In this document: in pieces, positions 17,862 to 25,505 of the stretch
Layout: each line of letters starts with the position of its first letter
How positions within the stretch are numbered: position 1 is the first letter of the stretch
From: Flavobacterium caeni
GTDB taxonomy: Bacteria; Bacteroidota; Bacteroidia; Flavobacteriales; Flavobacteriaceae
Length of the DNA stretch: 64,000 nt
NCBI RefSeq assembly: GCF_900101895.1
Contig: NZ_FMVF01000008.1
Coordinates: 62,001-126,000, forward strand
Direction: 5' to 3'
The notes under the pieces: generated by a model
What the model was told of the DNA's origin: nothing
What the model saw: only the letters and a program-made list of their open reading frames with translations
Database searches by the model: none
Translations under genes and position numbers: made by a program

Positions 17862-17983
17862 ATGGTACTTGTCATGGTTGCGCGAACTAAACGTGCGTGT
17901 TTTGTAAGATTTTTGGGCAGTGTTGTAAGCCGGGTGTGCAGCGTCGACTTTACTTTTGTTTTACTAACATTAAGTAAAATACT

Positions 17984-18655
17984 ATGAAAAAGTTTGTTTG
18001 TTTGCTGTTGCTCGCCATAGCGACAGTTCCCGTAAAGGCGCAATCGGCGCGGTTTGGTGTCAAAGGAGGTTTAAACGTGGCGACGCTTGCGGGCGATGTC
18101 GACAATTCGACGCCAAGGGTAGGGGTACACGCCGGCGGTCTGGTCGAAATCAAGATTGCGCCAAAATTTGCGATCCAACCCGAGCTTTTGTTGTCGTTGC
18201 AGGGAGCGAAAAGTAAATACAGCGAGGCGTCTCCGGGCTATAGCTACGCGTCCGAGAACAAAATCAACCTTACCTATTTGAATTTTCCGGTGATGGCCAA
18301 GTTTTACGTCATCCCCAAACTGAGCCTCGAAGCAGGGCCGCAAATCGGGTTATTGGTGGGGGCCAAGAACAAGTATACCGAAACCGAAAACGATGGCGGG
18401 TTCGTGACCACTTTTTCAAGTACGCAGGACATCAAGGGTGGGCTTAAAACGGCCGAAGCTTCTTTTAATTTAGGGGCGTCCTACTACTTTACCGACCACT
18501 TTTTTACCCAGGCGCGTTTTTGTATCGGGGTCACAAGCATAGACGAAACAGGAACCTATTACCGCGTCGACAACGGTAACGGGTTTGTATACCGCTCGGG
18601 TGGACGGACGTTGACCAACAATGTATTTCAGGCATCCTTGGGCTATCGTTTCTAA
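17984..18655 (+). CDS. PorT-like small outer-membrane beta-barrel protein (array member 4)
   Basis: 223 residues, signal peptide MKKFVCLLLLAIATVPVKAQ, then ARFGVKGGLNVATLAGDVDN. It carries FAIQPELLLSLQGAKSKY, LTYLNFPVMAKFYVIPKLSL, EAGPQIGLLVGAKNKYTE, LKTAEASFNLGASYYFTDHF and a terminal ASLGYRF. A Gly/Arg-rich loop (VDNGNGFVYRSGGRTLTN) lies before the last strand. A possible -7 box TACTTTTG is at 17951-17958, but no TTG stands at the expected distance. Preceded and followed by terminators, so transcribed alone. Confidence 0.87.
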   Translation: MKKFVCLLLLAIATVPVKAQSARFGVKGGLNVATLAGDVDNSTPRVGVHAGGLVEIKIAPKFAIQPELLLSLQGAKSKYSEASPGYSYASENKINLTYLNFPVMAKFYVIPKLSLEAGPQIGLLVGAKNKYTETENDGGFVTTFSSTQDIKGGLKTAEASFNLGASYYFTDHFFTQARFCIGVTSIDETGTYYRVDNGNGFVYRSGGRTLTNNVFQASLGYRF

Positions 18656-18676
18656 CGCCATTCTGTATGGGAAGAC

Positions 18677-18707
18677 AAAAGTGCGCCACATGGCGCACTT
18701 TTTTTTG
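18677..18707 (+). terminator. Terminator after array member 4
   Basis: GTGCGCCA (18681-18688) and TGGCGCAC (18691-18698) form a stem with a very tight loop, flanked by A and T runs. Confidence 0.85.
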
Positions 18708-18790
18708 TAAAAAAAATTGGATTAAACTGTAACGCATTGGCCGCTGTTGCGACTACTAGCGCAATCATTAATCAAAAAATCATTTTTACG

Positions 18791-19438
18791 ATGAAGAAAA
18801 TCATTTTTACCGCGCTCGCGGTGGCTGCCTTTGGTGTGGCCGAAGCCCAGGAAATCAGATTTGGCGCAAAAGTAGGCGCAGGCGCGTCGATGTTCACAGG
18901 AGACGTCGAAGATGCCGAACCCAAACTATCGGGGCACATCGGCGGTTTTGTCGAGTTCAAGTTCAAGAAATTTGCGATCCAACCCGAAATACTGTTCTCG
19001 AACGTAGGTGCCGAGTGGAACTACAACTACCGCAGCAACAACGATTGGTACTACGAGGGGCCAATCGACAACGTCCAGTACACCGCCAACTTGTATTACC
19101 TGCACGTGCCGGTCATGGCCAAGTATTATGTGATCGATCCGTTGAGCGTTGAATTCGGGCCGCAACTGGGCATCTTGCTCGACGCCGAAACCGAATACAC
19201 GACCACTTACTGGAACGGTTCCGACACGACCAACAAAGAAAACGTCAAAGACGACCTCAAGACCATCGACCTCGGGCTCAACTTTGGGGCGACCTACAAT
19301 TTCAAGAACCGCATGTTTGTCTCGGCGCGTTATACGCTGGGCCTGATCGATATAGACGATTCGACGCCTGAACCGGGCGAAAGCGCGACCAGCATCCACA
19401 ACCATGTGGTGCAGGCCTCGTTCGGATACAAGTTTTAA
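18791..19438 (+). CDS. PorT-like small outer-membrane beta-barrel protein (array member 5)
   Basis: 215 residues from ATG 18791 (MKKIIFTALAVAAFGVAEAQ), chosen over an in-frame Met 54 nt upstream because it starts a clean signal peptide. The mature part opens EIRFGAKVGAGASMFTGDVED and continues with FAIQPEILFSNVGAEWNYNY, LYYLHVPVMAKYYVIDPLSV, EFGPQLGILLDAETEY, LKTIDLGLNFGATYNFKNRM and the terminal ASFGYKF. The loops are rich in Asn/Tyr/Trp. Closest to members 3 and 4. Confidence 0.87.
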   Translation: MKKIIFTALAVAAFGVAEAQEIRFGAKVGAGASMFTGDVEDAEPKLSGHIGGFVEFKFKKFAIQPEILFSNVGAEWNYNYRSNNDWYYEGPIDNVQYTANLYYLHVPVMAKYYVIDPLSVEFGPQLGILLDAETEYTTTYWNGSDTTNKENVKDDLKTIDLGLNFGATYNFKNRMFVSARYTLGLIDIDDSTPEPGESATSIHNHVVQASFGYKF

Positions 19439-19459
19439 GACTTTGGTTAAAGTGAAGAA

Positions 19460-19484
19460 AACATCCCTTCGGGGGTGTTTTTTT
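19460..19484 (+). terminator. Terminator after array member 5
   Basis: AACATCCC and GGGGTGTT pair around TTCG (a stable tetraloop), followed by seven T. Confidence 0.88.
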
Positions 19485-19511
19485 ATGCCCTAATTTGATG
19501 TAAATTGCAGG

Positions 19512-20408
19512 ATGAACTGGAGTGGATTCCTCAAAAATTACAAGTCCTATCTTAAGATCGAACGTGGTTTGAGCGACAATACCATCGAGAACTACGGGTT
19601 CGATATCTTGCGGCTCGTCGATTATCTGGAGCGCCACGGCATCGAAATTTCGCCGGTCAAGATCGACGAGGAAACCTTGCAGCAGTTCATCTACGCCGTT
19701 TCGCGCGAGGTCAATGCACGTTCGCAGGCGCGTATCATCTCTGGTTTGCGCAGTTTTTTTACCTGGCTGATTTTCGAGGATTACCGTACCGACAATCCGC
19801 TCGAGCTGATCGAGACGCCCAAAATAGGGCGCAAATTGCCCGATACGTTGTCGCTCGACGAAATCGATGCGCTCATTGCAGCCATCGACCTGGGCAGCCC
19901 GGAAGGCGAACGCAACCGCGCCATGCTCGAAACGCTGTACGGATGCGGCTTGCGGGTATCGGAGCTCGTTTCGCTCAAGATTTCGGACCTGTTTTTTGAC
20001 GAAGGTTTTCTCAAGGTTACCGGAAAAGGGAACAAACAACGTTTTGTGCCGATAGGCCCGACGACGCAAAAGTTCATCGACATTTACCGCAGCCAGATCC
20101 GGTCGCACCTCGCGATCAAAAAAGGCCACGAAGACACATTGTTCCTGAACCGACGCGGCAGCGGGCTCACGCGCGCGATGGTTTTTACGATCATCCGAAC
20201 CTTGGCCGAGAAGATCGGGTTGCACAAAACGATCAGCCCGCACACGTTCCGACATTCGTTTGCGACGCATTTGCTCGAGAATGGCGCCGATTTACGCTCG
20301 ATACAACTCATGTTGGGGCACGAATCGATTACGACCACCGAAATTTATGTACACCTCGACCGTAAACACCTCACGCAAATTGTGCATGCGTACCATCCGA
20401 GGAAGTAA
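19512..20408 (+). CDS. xerD: Site-specific tyrosine recombinase XerD
   Basis: 298 residues, the standard XerD length. It resolves chromosome dimers at dif together with a XerC partner. The N-terminal SAM-like domain starts GFLKNYKSYLKIERGLSDNT. Catalytic residues are in order: Arg in YGCGLRVSELVSL, Lys in VTGKGNKQRFVPI, HTFRHSFATHLL (His, Arg), LGHESITTTEIYVH (His and Tyr nucleophile). Nothing indicates a mobile integrase: no att site, no neighbouring excisionase. In other Flavobacteria this gene is often near aroQ (from memory); here the barrel array lies between them. Confidence 0.95.
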   Translation: MNWSGFLKNYKSYLKIERGLSDNTIENYGFDILRLVDYLERHGIEISPVKIDEETLQQFIYAVSREVNARSQARIISGLRSFFTWLIFEDYRTDNPLELIETPKIGRKLPDTLSLDEIDALIAAIDLGSPEGERNRAMLETLYGCGLRVSELVSLKISDLFFDEGFLKVTGKGNKQRFVPIGPTTQKFIDIYRSQIRSHLAIKKGHEDTLFLNRRGSGLTRAMVFTIIRTLAEKIGLHKTISPHTFRHSFATHLLENGADLRSIQLMLGHESITTTEIYVHLDRKHLTQIVHAYHPRK

Positions 20409-20427
20409 GTGTAAAAACAAACATTTT

Positions 20428-20513
20428 ACCGCAAAGAGACAGAGTTTTCGCAAAGTTCTCAAAGTTCTCCAACTGCTCTGCGGCTCTTTGCGAAAACTTT
20501 GTTACTTTGCGGT
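20428..20513. repeat. Long inverted repeat (28 bp arms)
   Basis: The left arm 20428-20455 begins ACCGCAAAG and ends TTTTCGCAAAG; the right arm 20486-20513 begins CTTTGCGAAAA and ends CTTTGCGGT. The arms are complementary at 25 of 28 positions with a 30 nt loop. Within, AAAGTTCTC occurs twice in tandem. Just downstream of xerD, so it could end that transcript, but it has no T run. Confidence 0.75.
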
Positions 20514-20567
20514 GAATCGGAAATTTCGACGCGAAAAACAATCGTTATCGTATGTAAAACGTTCCTA

Positions 20568-20682
20568 CGCGCGCGTTAGCGATTACTTCACCTAATATTA
20601 TTTTTTATAGGTGTTCAGTGAACTCGTTTGAGGCAAGCACCGCGTGCAGCCGATAGCGCGGGCCTTTAGGCAACGCCCAAAA
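20568..20682 (+). repeat. Intergenic repeat E, ending 4 nt before a start codon
   Basis: Shares GATTACTTCACCT, TTCAGTGAACT, CGTTTGA and CAACGCCCAAA, in the same order and spacing, with 42011-42095 upstream of mtaB. CACCTAATA and TATAGGTG can pair around an AT-rich loop, and GTTCA-G-TGAAC is a small palindrome. The copy ends at the start codon of the next gene (20687). Confidence 0.7.
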
Positions 20683-20686
20683 TAAA

Positions 20687-21178
20687 ATGAAAAAACCAAA
20701 TTCTTTCTCGGCCCAAATCGAAATCATCGGCATCAACCCTTATGTTTTGGTGCCCGAAGCAATTTTGCAATCGATTTTCGAGAGCGCGGGTAAAGACAAA
20801 GGGCCGATCCCGATTAATGGCTCGGTCAACGGCAAACCTTATACACAAACGCTCGTGAAGTACGGCGGTGCGTGGCGGCTCTACATCAACATGGTCATGC
20901 TCGAGAATTCTCCCAAACGCATTGGCGAAACAATCGAGGTGACCGTGGCGTTCGATCCTGTAGCGCGCACGATCGAAATGCACCCGATGCTTCGCGCGGC
21001 CTTAGCGAAAAACAAAAAAGCCAAAGTGGTTTTTGATGGACTGACGCCCTCGCGGCAAAAGGAAATTGTGCGTTACATCTCGCACCTCAAGACCGAGGAA
21101 AAGATTAAAGAAAATGTCGCGAAAGCCATTGATTTTCTGCTCGGAAAAGTGCGTTTTGCAGGTCGGGACAAACCGTGA
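20687..21178 (+). CDS. DUF1905 / YdeI-OmdA family protein
   Basis: 163 residues. The N-terminal half (SFSAQIEIIGINPYVLVPE, GPIPINGSVNGKPYTQTLV, WRLYINMVML) matches DUF1905, a small beta-barrel. The C-terminal half (LTPSRQKEIVRYISHLKTEE through AIDFLLGKVRF) matches the OmdA / bacteriocin-protection helical domain. The pair is common in the YdeI family; the E. coli relative has been linked to peptide antibiotic and envelope stress tolerance, but a molecular role is not established. No signal peptide. The start is fixed by the family N-terminus; repeat E abuts it. Confidence 0.82.
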   Translation: MKKPNSFSAQIEIIGINPYVLVPEAILQSIFESAGKDKGPIPINGSVNGKPYTQTLVKYGGAWRLYINMVMLENSPKRIGETIEVTVAFDPVARTIEMHPMLRAALAKNKKAKVVFDGLTPSRQKEIVRYISHLKTEEKIKENVAKAIDFLLGKVRFAGRDKP

Positions 21179-21192
21179 GAAATTCCAAAAAA

Positions 21193-21249
21193 CAAATTCC
21201 AAATTCCAAGTCGTCCTAAGAACGTTTGGATTTTGGAATTTGGAATTTG
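21193..21249. repeat. Heptamer hairpin between convergent genes
   Basis: Perfect 17 bp arms: CAAATTCCAAATTCCAA (21193-21209) and its complement (21233-21249), loop 23 nt. Each arm is two and a half copies of a 7 bp word (AAATTCC). It lies between the ydeI-like gene and rny, both of which end here, and may terminate both. Confidence 0.75.
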
Positions 21250-21254
21250 AGTTT

Positions 21255-22817
21255 TTACTTAGCGATATTGACGGCGCGTGTCTCCCGAATCACCGTCACC
21301 TTCACCTGACCCGGATAAGTCATCTCGGTTTGGATCTTTTGTGAAATCTCGAACGAAAGTTTTGAGGCGTTGTCGTCGGTTACTTTTTCGCTTTCGACGA
21401 TTACGCGCAACTCACGGCCGGCCTGGATCGCATAGGCGCTCTTGACGCCGCTGAACCCGTAGGCCACGCCTTCGAGGTCTTTCAAACGCTGGATGTACGA
21501 ATCCAACACCTGACGGCGTGCGCCCGGACGTGCACCCGAAATTGCGTCGCAAACCTGAACGATAGGCGAGAGCAACGATTTCATCTCGATCTCGTCGTGG
21601 TGCGCCCCGATGGCGTTGCACACTTCTTCCTTCTCGCCGTATTTCTCGGCCCATTGCATGCCCAAGAGCGCGTGTGGCAAGTCGCTTTCGGTATCGGGCA
21701 CTTTGCCGATGTCGTGCAACAATCCGGCGCGTTTGGCCAGTTTGACGTTGAGCCCCAATTCGGCGGCCATGATACCGCAAAGTTTAGAAACCTCGCGCGA
21801 GTGCTGCAACAAATTTTGTCCGTAAGACGAACGGTATTTCATACGTCCGACCACTTTGATAAGTTCTGGGTGGAGGCCGTGGATGCCCAAATCGATGACG
21901 GTGCGCTTGCCCACTTCGGCAATCTCGTCTTCGATTTGCTTGGCGGTCTTGGCGACGATTTCTTCGATACGCGCCGGGTGGATACGGCCGTCGGTGACGA
22001 GTTTGTGCAACGACAAACGTGCGATTTCGCGACGCACCGGATCAAAGCACGAAAGGATGATGGCTTCGGGTGTATCGTCTACAATAATTTCTACACCGGT
22101 AGCCGACTCGAGCGCGCGGATGTTGCGGCCTTCGCGCCCAATGATGCGGCCCTTGACGTCGTCCGATTCGATGTTGAATACCGATACGCAGTTCTCGACG
22201 GCTTCTTCGGTGCCCACGCGCTGGATGGTGTTGATGATGACTTTCTTGGCTTCCTGTTGCGCGGTGAGTTTGGCCTCTTCGATGGTTTCCTGGATGTGCG
22301 CCATGGCTTGCGTACGCGCTTCGGCCTTGAGTCCTTCGATAAGTTGGTCCTTGGCGTCTTCGGCCGACAAGCCCGAGATGACCTCGAGTTGGTTGAGCTG
22401 GCTTTTGTGCATTTTCTCGACTTCTTCGCGCTTGCGGTCAAGGATTTCGATCTTGCTTTCGTATTCCTTGGTCTTGTGCTCGTAGTCGTCGTTGATTTTC
22501 TTGGCTTTGGCCAGTTCCGACGATACTTGCGATTCTTTGTCGCGGACGCGTTTTTCGACTTCGGCTACTTTTTTGTCACGCGCCAAGATCACTTGTTCGT
22601 GTTCGGCCTTGAGTTCGATGAACTTCTCTTTGGCCTGAAGGATTTTGTCTTTTTTGATGTTCTCGGCCTCGAGCTTGGCGTCTTTCAAAATGACGGCGGC
22701 GTCTTTCTTGGCCGTCTTGATCAGGTTCGAGACGTTGTTTTTCTCCATGAACTTCGCGATCCCGAATCCGGCCGCGACGCCCACGATGGCTGCAATGATT
22801 ATGATTAAAATTTCCAT
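21255..22817 (-). CDS. rny: Ribonuclease Y
   Basis: 520 residues. It is a membrane-anchored endoribonuclease that starts mRNA turnover. The N-terminal transmembrane helix is [19 protein letters not shown], followed by a long charged coiled coil (about 30-200), a KH domain with [15 protein letters not shown] (about 225-240), and an HD domain with the metal ligands His of LLQHSREVS and HD of [10 protein letters not shown], plus the later IGAHHDE. Full length. It is preceded by the probable 6S RNA and zapA, the usual Flavobacteria order. Confidence 0.97.
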   Translation of the reverse strand: MEILIIIIAAIVGVAAGFGIAKFMEKNNVSNLIKTAKKDAAVILKDAKLEAENIKKDKILQAKEKFIELKAEHEQVILARDKKVAEVEKRVRDKESQVSSELAKAKKINDDYEHKTKEYESKIEILDRKREEVEKMHKSQLNQLEVISGLSAEDAKDQLIEGLKAEARTQAMAHIQETIEEAKLTAQQEAKKVIINTIQRVGTEEAVENCVSVFNIESDDVKGRIIGREGRNIRALESATGVEIIVDDTPEAIILSCFDPVRREIARLSLHKLVTDGRIHPARIEEIVAKTAKQIEDEIAEVGKRTVIDLGIHGLHPELIKVVGRMKYRSSYGQNLLQHSREVSKLCGIMAAELGLNVKLAKRAGLLHDIGKVPDTESDLPHALLGMQWAEKYGEKEEVCNAIGAHHDEIEMKSLLSPIVQVCDAISGARPGARRQVLDSYIQRLKDLEGVAYGFSGVKSAYAIQAGRELRVIVESEKVTDDNASKLSFEISQKIQTEMTYPGQVKVTVIRETRAVNIAK

Positions 22818-22839
22818 GGTTAAGTTAGGGTTATAAAAA

Positions 22840-23000
22840 AAGCCTACATCAGTCGAATGTATAAACTCGTAAAGACAAGTTTTGGGCTCGCTCGCTGTTC
22901 AAGGATCCGCGCGCAATCGGCGGCATGCTTTAGTAACGATGATCAGCCCATTCTAAATTGTTAGTGTTGAGTTTACCAAAATGTAACTAATGTAGGCAGT
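22840..23000 (-). ncRNA. ssrS: Structured RNA, probably 6S RNA (6S-Flavo / ssrS)
   Basis: On the minus strand GCCTACAT near the 5' end (complement 22990-22997) pairs perfectly with ATGTAGGC (22842-22849), enclosing about 140 nt, and the 3' arm is followed by seven T. A long rod closed by a terminal stem with a large internal loop is the 6S RNA plan: it binds RNA polymerase by mimicking an open promoter. The location between zapA and rny is, from memory, where 6S RNA is annotated in Flavobacteriaceae. Exact ends are estimates. No open frame runs through it. Confidence 0.68.
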
Positions 23001-23026
23001 ATTTTTAGTCGATGTGTAAGAACGTA

Positions 23027-23320
23027 TTATTTGTCGAGGTACTTGGCCAGCAAATCGTTGATTTTCCCGATGCGTTCGATGGTTTCCTTGCCGTCGATCG
23101 AGTTGTCGATTTGCCGTTGCTCCAACTGTGAAGCGAACTGTAGCGCGCACATGGCCAACACATCCTGTTTGTCACGAACAGCATAGTTTTCTTCGAATTG
23201 CTTGATCATCAGGTCGATTTTCTTTGAAGCGCTTCTAAGGCCTTCTTCCTGCGACATTTCTACCGTTAGCGGGTATACTCGGTCGGCAATCGACAGTTTG
23301 ATTTTGAGCTTTTCGTCCAT
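23027..23320 (-). CDS. zapA: Cell division protein ZapA
   Basis: 97 residues from ATG 23320 (MDEKLKIKLSIADRVYPLTV); an in-frame Met 7 codons upstream overlaps the neighbour and is rejected. The N-terminal beta-hairpin, the helix EEGLRSASKKIDLMIKQFE and the C-terminal coiled coil (ASQLEQRQIDNSI) are those of ZapA, which tetramerises and bundles FtsZ filaments at the division site. It starts one base after the stop of the upstream coiled-coil gene. Confidence 0.92.
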   Translation of the reverse strand: MDEKLKIKLSIADRVYPLTVEMSQEEGLRSASKKIDLMIKQFEENYAVRDKQDVLAMCALQFASQLEQRQIDNSIDGKETIERIGKINDLLAKYLDK

Positions 23321-23321
23321 G

Positions 23322-23612
23322 TTAATCTGCAAGCTGCGCAATGCAGTAATCTATTTCACGAATCAGTGCGTTTATCTTGAGCTTTGTCTCTCGTTTGTTG
23401 TCTTCGCTGCCAAGCAATGAACTGGCGACCTTGAGCGTCTCGTACTGTTTTTTGAGCGCTTCGATCTCGCTTGATTGTCGTTCGATCGTTGCGTTTGCAG
23501 TGTAAAGCTCCTGTTTCAGTTGGGTCGAAACCTGCTCGAGATGGTCTGTTTTTTCAAACAGTTTCTTGAGCCGTCCTTCAAGAGTATCGATAATTGCTGC
23601 AATTTCGCTCAT
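23322..23612 (-). CDS. Coiled-coil protein, ZapB-like partner of ZapA
   Basis: 96 residues from ATG 23612 (MSEIAAIIDTLEGRLKKLF); an in-frame start 18 nt upstream is also possible. Almost the whole protein is a predicted coiled coil with regular hydrophobic spacing (LEGRLKKLFEKTDHLEQVST), ending in a short helical segment INALIREIDYCIAQLAD. Immediate upstream partner of zapA with a 1 nt gap. By analogy with E. coli ZapB, a small coiled-coil protein that works with ZapA at the Z-ring, a division role is likely but inferred from position and structure. Confidence 0.72.
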   Translation of the reverse strand: MSEIAAIIDTLEGRLKKLFEKTDHLEQVSTQLKQELYTANATIERQSSEIEALKKQYETLKVASSLLGSEDNKRETKLKINALIREIDYCIAQLAD

Positions 23613-23810
23613 GCCGACGATGTTCATCACTATTGCAACAAAGTTAATATTCCTAGTGGATTATGCCAACACTTTTCCTAAAATTTTGAAATTTGAAAGA
23701 TTGTACTGTAATCTTTTGGTCGATAATGCGTTACAAAAGGCAAAGATTTACAGAAAATCTACACCCGCCATTGCCGCTGGTTTTTGTATCTTAGCAAAAA
23801 GCTTATTCCC

Positions 23811-25499
23811 ATGAGACCGCTGTTGATTTTATTGTTGTACACGCCATTTTTGTTTGCCCAGACCAAGCCGTTCCCAAAAGAAGATTTTCGTCCGCCGCTC
23901 GACATCCCGATGCAACTTTCGGGCAATTTCGGCGAATTGCGGTCGAACCATTTCCACACGGGATTCGATTTCCGTACGCAGCAAAAAGAAGGGTTTTCGG
24001 TGTATGCGGTAGGCGATGGCTATATTTCGCGCATCAAGATCTCGTCGTACGGCTATGGGAAAGCCATCTACATCGACCATCCGAACGGCTACACCACGTT
24101 GTACGGGCATTTGCAAAAAGGTTATGGCAAAATCGAAGCGTACATCCGCGCCGAGCAATACAAACAGCAGTCCTACGAAATCGAGGTGTTCCCGAAACCG
24201 GGCGAACTCGTCGTCAAAAAAGGCGATACCATTGCCATCTCGGGCAACACGGGCGGATCAGAAGGGCCGCATTTGCATTTCGAGTTCCGCGACACCAAGA
24301 CCGAGAAAATCATCAATCCGCACTATTTTGGGTTTGATTTGAAAGATACGCGCCCGCCTGCCGTTTCGAGCCTTGTGGCTTATCCCGTCAGCGATTCGAG
24401 CCATGTCAACCAATCGGGAAAACCCATCATCATCGCGCTTTCGAAGCAACCCGACGGTACGTTCATCTCGCAAAAAGTCAGCGCTTCGGGCAAGATCGGA
24501 TTCGGGTTTTCGGGTTACGACCAGGACGACCAATCGTGGAACAACAACGGGATTTTTAAGGCGCAGTCGTTTGTCAACGGCAAGGAGTCGTTTGGGTTCA
24601 AGTTCGACTCGCTTGCGTTCGACCAGGGCCGGTACATCAATGCTTTGATCGATTTCCCGCGGTACAAACGCTCGCAACAACGCGTGATCAAGATGTTTAT
24701 GGAAACGCCGTTCCCGTTGTCGGCCGTCAGGACCGATGCCACGAACGGAATGGTGTCGACAACACCCGGGCTTTCGCAATTGTACAAATTGGAGGTTTCC
24801 GATTTTTACGACAATAAATCTACGATACTCGTCCCGATCGATTATACGCCACCGGCTATCGTCGTGCTGCGTGATGTGGCGGTTTCGAATTATTTTGTGT
24901 ACGCCAAGAAGGATGCGGTGTTCGAGAAAGACGGCATGTCGGTTTTTTTCCCGGCGGGTACTTTTTACGAAGATTTTGCGTTGCAGTTTGATGTCAAAGA
25001 CAGTGTGATGACCGTACAAGACGATTACACGCCCGTACACGGCAATTTTTCGGTTTCGGTCAAAAAGCCGGGCGCGACGAATCCCGAAAAAACGTTCATC
25101 GCTTCGGTATCGGGCAAAAGGCTCAGCTACAACGCGACCAAGTACAAAGACGGCGTGTTCACGACCTGGACCAAGAACCTGGGCGGTTTTACGCTGGCCG
25201 AAGACACGACGCCGCCGCGCATCACGATCGCCAAGCCCATCGAAGGCAAGTGGATCACCAAGCAAAACGCAATCGATTTGCGGATCAGCGACGAAATGTC
25301 GGGCATCGGTACCTACAACGGCTATCTGAACGGCAAATGGGTGTTGTTCGAATACGAGCACAAAGCCAAGCGTATCAGACATGTTTTTGACGAGGCGTTG
25401 CTTAACGAAGGCGCCAATCAATTAAAAGTAGTGGTGACCGATAATGTGGGAAATTCTGCTATCTTTGAAACGCAGTTTTTCAGAAGCCAACAAAAATAA
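23811..25499 (+). CDS. M23 family metallopeptidase
   Basis: 562 residues with signal peptide MRPLLILLLYTPFLFAQ. The catalytic domain (about 25-180) has the LytM Zn ligands: H-x3-D in SNHFHTGFDFRTQ and HxH in GPHLHFEFRD, with the strands GYGKAIYIDHPNGYTTLYGH between. The remaining 380 residues form beta-rich Ig-like segments (for example DTTPPRITIAKPIEGKWIT) and end KVVVTDNVGNSAIFETQFF. All ligands are present, so it is probably an active endopeptidase cutting peptidoglycan or another Gly-rich target. An in-frame Met 27 nt upstream is rejected. Only 6 nt separate it from the next gene. Confidence 0.9.
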   Translation: MRPLLILLLYTPFLFAQTKPFPKEDFRPPLDIPMQLSGNFGELRSNHFHTGFDFRTQQKEGFSVYAVGDGYISRIKISSYGYGKAIYIDHPNGYTTLYGHLQKGYGKIEAYIRAEQYKQQSYEIEVFPKPGELVVKKGDTIAISGNTGGSEGPHLHFEFRDTKTEKIINPHYFGFDLKDTRPPAVSSLVAYPVSDSSHVNQSGKPIIIALSKQPDGTFISQKVSASGKIGFGFSGYDQDDQSWNNNGIFKAQSFVNGKESFGFKFDSLAFDQGRYINALIDFPRYKRSQQRVIKMFMETPFPLSAVRTDATNGMVSTTPGLSQLYKLEVSDFYDNKSTILVPIDYTPPAIVVLRDVAVSNYFVYAKKDAVFEKDGMSVFFPAGTFYEDFALQFDVKDSVMTVQDDYTPVHGNFSVSVKKPGATNPEKTFIASVSGKRLSYNATKYKDGVFTTWTKNLGGFTLAEDTTPPRITIAKPIEGKWITKQNAIDLRISDEMSGIGTYNGYLNGKWVLFEYEHKAKRIRHVFDEALLNEGANQLKVVVTDNVGNSAIFETQFFRSQQK

Positions 25500-25505
25500 C
25501 ATCAA

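Noticed and set aside
19512-20408. Tyrosine recombinase as the integrase of a mobile element
   Set aside because: Length and motifs are those of housekeeping XerD, with no att repeats, tRNA target or accessory mobile genes beside it.
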